Source of the DNA: Chionoecetes opilio
Lineage: Eukaryota > Arthropoda > Malacostraca > Decapoda > Majidae
Direction of reading: 5' to 3'
Assembly: GCA_016584305.1 (NCBI GenBank)
Contig: JACEEZ010019117.1
Span: forward strand, 614,003-678,002
Length of the DNA stretch: 64,000 nt
In this document: positions 61,311 to 64,000 of the stretch, piece after piece
Position numbering within the stretch: position 1 is the first letter of the stretch
How the letters are laid out: the number at the start of each line of letters is the position of its first letter
Made by a program: the position numbers and the translations under genes
The notes under the pieces: generated by a model
Told to the model about the DNA's origin: nothing
Database searches by the model: none
What the model saw: only the letters and a program-made list of their open reading frames with translations

Positions 61311-61832
61311 GTAACAAAAACTGTCCGATGCATTCACAAAAGTTTCATCACACAGCTCCATCACACAGCTCCATCACAGCCCGGTACAAGGTACTATATA
61401 CGGTAAACCAACTAAAATTAGGACTCCACTAAATCAAACACATCATATCTGCAAAGAAAAATAAATTTTTTAAACATATGTCAATAGCTGTACGATCAGT
61501 AGGTAAAAATGTACTACACAGCCTGCTAACCCCTCGCCAATACGCAGCGCGCACACCCTCCCTGCTCACTGCCACAAACCACACTGACTCAAAAACACTG
61601 CACTGCCCTAAATAGGCTTGAGAAAAGAAAAGATTAAGAGTTTAAAATGAAAACATTGGTGAAACCTATTTCTGCTGATTTTACCCATATTTTTTCATGA
61701 ATTGCGTCTGGTTCTCAAAAACGACATGATAGTTAATTGAACATCAGATTAGAGTTCAGCAGGGTCGATTTACCTATAATCAGCTTCATTTAGTCCAGAA
61801 CCATATCAATTTTTTTTTGTCGAACAGTGTAG

Positions 61833-62090
61833 TTTTTAAGTGGTTAAAGGGATACAATAAAGGAGATGTAGGAAAAGTTCTTACGACTAGTGATCAGGGT
61901 AGAACAAGAAGTAACGGATTTAAACTGGAAAAGCGTAGATTTAAAAAAGAAACTGGGGAAAAACTGGTTCACAGTTAGGGTGGTAAATGATTGAAATGGA
62001 CTCAGTCGTGAGGTAGTTAGTGCAGAGTCAATAGGCTTTGAAAGGAGGCTAGACAATTTCATGGATAGGGATGAAAGATGGATGTAGGTA
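61833..62090 (+). pseudogene. CR1-like LINE B, C terminus
   Basis: Plus strand: VFKWLKGYNKGDVGKVLTTS, DQGRTRSNGFKLEKRRFKKE, REVVSAESIGFERRLDNFMD. This is the conserved C-terminal tail of CR1-type ORF2 proteins. It ends near GGATGTAGGTA (62080-62090). Confidence 0.85.
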
Positions 62091-62184
62091 CAGTCAAACC
62101 TCGATATAACGGACTAAAGGGGGGAGTAGTGATTGTCCGTTATAGCGAGGGTATAAAAATTTTCCAAAAGGGGGGAAAAATATG
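62091..62184. mobile_element. left end of a TA-flanked element, CAGTCAAACCTCGATATAAC
   Basis: TA at 62089-62090, then CAGTCAAACCTCGATATAAC and ATTGTCCGTTATAGCGAGGG. Cut by the assembly join at 62185. Confidence 0.6.
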
Positions 62185-62185
62185 N
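62185..62185. other. single N: assembly join
   Basis: The only ambiguous base. What follows (62202 onward) repeats 57967 onward, so this marks a joined or filled gap. Confidence 0.85.
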
Positions 62186-62201
62186 TTAGGACTTTTTAAA
62201 A

Positions 62202-63307
62202 GTTGATCTAGGGGGGGTGCCGTTAATGTGGAGGAAGGAAATGTAGTCCCACGTTAAGAAGGGAGATAGAGGATTAATGTCAAATTATCGACCCGTTAGT
62301 CTGACGTCAGTGGTAAGTAAATTATTGGAATCTGTTATTGCAAAAAACATTAGAGAGCATACAGAAAAGATAGTTTGGTAAATGATTCACAACATGGATC
62401 ACCAAGCGTAGATCATGTTCACCAATTTATAGAGTTTTTATAGGAAATTTCTGAGACGGCAGTAATGATGAGGATTATGATATAGTATACATGGACTTTA
62501 GAAGGCATTGACAAGGTACCACATGAGACACTTAAAAAAGGGTTTAAAGGGCCCACATGGAATAGATGGGAAGTTTCTTTGTTGGATCAGAGTTTGGCTA
62601 AGTGATAGCAACAAAGGTTTTACAAAAATTTGGTTCTGAAACTGAATGGGGGACAGGTAAAAAGTGGGGTTCCAAAAGTGTATGTTTTGGGACCATTACT
62701 ATTTTTTATTTACATCAAAAAACTTTGATAGTGGGATTGGGCAGTATATCAGTAGTTTGCTGAGGATACTAAGATGGTAGGTTAATTAGATCTCTGTCTG
62801 ATGTAAACATATTGCAGGGAGACTTAGATAAGTTAAATATGTGGGTAGTCAGGTGGCAGATGGAATTTAATATTTATTAGTGTAGGAATTAATGTTGGGT
62901 AGAAAAAATCCCAGTAATAGGTACACTATACGCAATGTATCGCTGAAAAAATCAGGTGGTGAGAAAGATCTGGGAGTGCGGGTAAGCTCAGACCTCCGTC
63001 CTAGGAAACTATGTATGAGGCTAGAAACCAAGCTAATTGGGTGTTAGGATTTATTACCAGGAGTGTTAAAAGTATAAGAAATTACTGAGGTTATTTTAAA
63101 GCCTTATTTGGCTCTAGTCAGACATCACCTAGACAATGCGGTTCAGTTTGGTCTCCGTATTACAGGATGATATAGCCCTATTAGAATTGGTGCAGAGAAG
63201 GATGCCCAAAATGATACAGGGGATGTGTAACTTTAGCTTTGAGAAGAGATTGAAGCTATTAAAATTTACACTCACTCGAGGGCGTAGAGTAAGGGGTGGT
63301 CTGATAG
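62202..63307 (+). pseudogene. CR1-like LINE B reverse transcriptase, duplicate copy
   Basis: Same motifs as 57967-59072 with more frameshifts; the catalytic region around 62750 reads GTTTGCTGAGGATAC, so FADD appears as FAED with a nearby one-base loss. Confidence 0.85.
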
Positions 63308-64000
63308 CACTGGTCGACACCAAAAATGGTTCAGAGTTCATTGTGTGGGGTTGGAAAGCATTTTCGCTTCTGATTTAAAAAAATGGCATTGCTTTTCTCT
63401 AGCACGTATAGTTTTGAAATATCGGCATTTAAAATTTTATAGCTATTATAATTATATACGTATATATAATTATTAATTATTGAAAACAATCCCCCTACGT
63501 TAATATATATTACTCTTAATTAAATTCGGGCGGGCCTGCGGCTTTATTAGGCCCTAATGACATATCTGGCAAAAAATATACTTAAATATGTTCCAAATAT
63601 CCGAAAATGTGCCACACCCTGGAAATATCCGAAAATATCCCAAATCACAGTAAATTTTGACTATATATATATTATATATATAATTTTAAAATATTTTTAT
63701 ATAAAATTATATATATAAATATATATAATATATATATATAATATATATAATATATATATATAAATATATAATATTGGAACAACTTCGAGATTTTTTTTTG
63801 AGAGAAAGATCTAGATGTTCTTCAGAAGAACAGTCAAGATCTCAAATTGTATAAATATACTTTATGATCAAAACTATACCTAACGCACAAAAGTACTCAC
63901 CCTGCTCCATAGTACATCAAAAGTGTTTCTGTAGTTTGCTCTTTCGTTGTAGGAGCAGCTACTTTCACGTTGTAGCGTCCAGCAATAGTCCCCTATCATG
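63308..64000 (-). mobile_element. EnSpm/CACTA-like element, copy 3, cut by the window end
   Basis: Starts CACTGGTCGACACCAAAAAT after the same TAG as copy 2. The sequence to the end matches 59076-59770. Probably the same insertion as copy 2 shown twice. Confidence 0.8.

Larger units (their letters stand above)
59076..61829 (-). mobile_element. EnSpm/CACTA-like element, copy 2, full length
   Basis: Three-base duplication TAG (59073-59075 and 61830-61832). Ends CACTGGTCGACACCAAAAAT and, inverted, CACTGTTCGACAAAAAAAA. Removing it with one TAG joins GGLI to VFKWLKGYNKGDVGK in the LINE frame. CACTG ends with a 3-base duplication are EnSpm/CACTA traits. A (TA)n tract (59437-59538) lies near its 3' coding end. 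Confidence 0.85.
62202..64000. repeat. indel-rich second copy of 57967-59770
   Basis: Offset 4235 bases at the start, 4230 at the end of the window. The order is identical: LINE RT (62202-63307), then the CACTA-like left end at 63308 in the same target (CTGATAG|CACTGG), then (TA)n and the GAAGAACAGTCAAGATCTC region. Differences are mostly single-base gains or losses in short runs. Likely unpolished long-read sequence or a false duplication. Confidence 0.88.

Overview
This is a eukaryotic window from a repeat-rich animal genome. A decapod or other malacostracan crustacean is my best inference, not a proof: there are very long (GA)n/(CT)n and (TA)n microsatellites, degenerate arthropod-type TTAGG tracts, RTE- and CR1-type LINEs, and many TA-flanked inverted-repeat elements. 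No bacterial gene organisation, rRNA, functional tRNA or CRISPR array is visible.

Only two cellular genes are visible, both partial. At 2532-4515 (+) lie three exons of a secreted/ER FK506-binding-protein-type peptidyl-prolyl isomerase with at least two FKBP domains; the middle exon of domain 1 is absent from this sequence and the 3' exons lie elsewhere. At 49092-49618 (+) lies one coding exon of a TIS11/ZFP36-type CCCH zinc-finger gene, ending inside the first zinc finger at a splice donor.

Nearly everything else is mobile DNA, much of it nested, and the ends are often sharp. There are two non-autonomous Helitrons (966-1619, 7873-8711). There are two members of a divergent hAT-like family (24036-26764, with an 8-bp target duplication and an ORF broken by one stop; 38558-41856, GC-rich and frameshifted). 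There are several hAT-type short elements (30210-33721, 34718-35845, 42552-43102, 44124-44435). An EnSpm/CACTA-like family is present at 31679-33501, 59076-61829 and 63308-end. TTAA-flanked elements lie at 4592-5414, 52529-57871 and 56858-57477. At least seven families of TA-flanked elements share similar terminal repeats. LINE fragments comprise CR1-like (17820-19632; 52066-62090 in three pieces), RTE-like (27416-28990, 50411-51551), Jockey-like (29253-34461 in two pieces; 34462-36075 in two pieces) and a zf-RVT tail (23891-26945 in two pieces). Two tRNA-headed SINEs are also visible.

Layout: 1-2.5 kb repeats, Helitron and SINE; 2.5-4.5 kb FKBP exons; 4.6-17 kb MITEs, microsatellites and minisatellites; 17-23.4 kb MITE, LINE and TA-rich sequence; 23.4-36.7 kb two deep nests of transposons; 36.9-38.35 kb a 14-16-bp minisatellite; 38.5-41.9 kb GC-rich hAT-like element; 42.5-47.2 kb a third nest; 47.6-48.6 kb minisatellite; 49 kb TIS11 exon; 50.4-62.1 kb LINEs split by a TTAA element and a CACTA-like element; 62.2-64 kb an indel-rich second copy of 57967-59770 just after the only N (62185), which looks like an assembly join. 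The nesting gives a relative chronology: LINEs first, then TA-flanked elements, then hAT and CACTA-like insertions.
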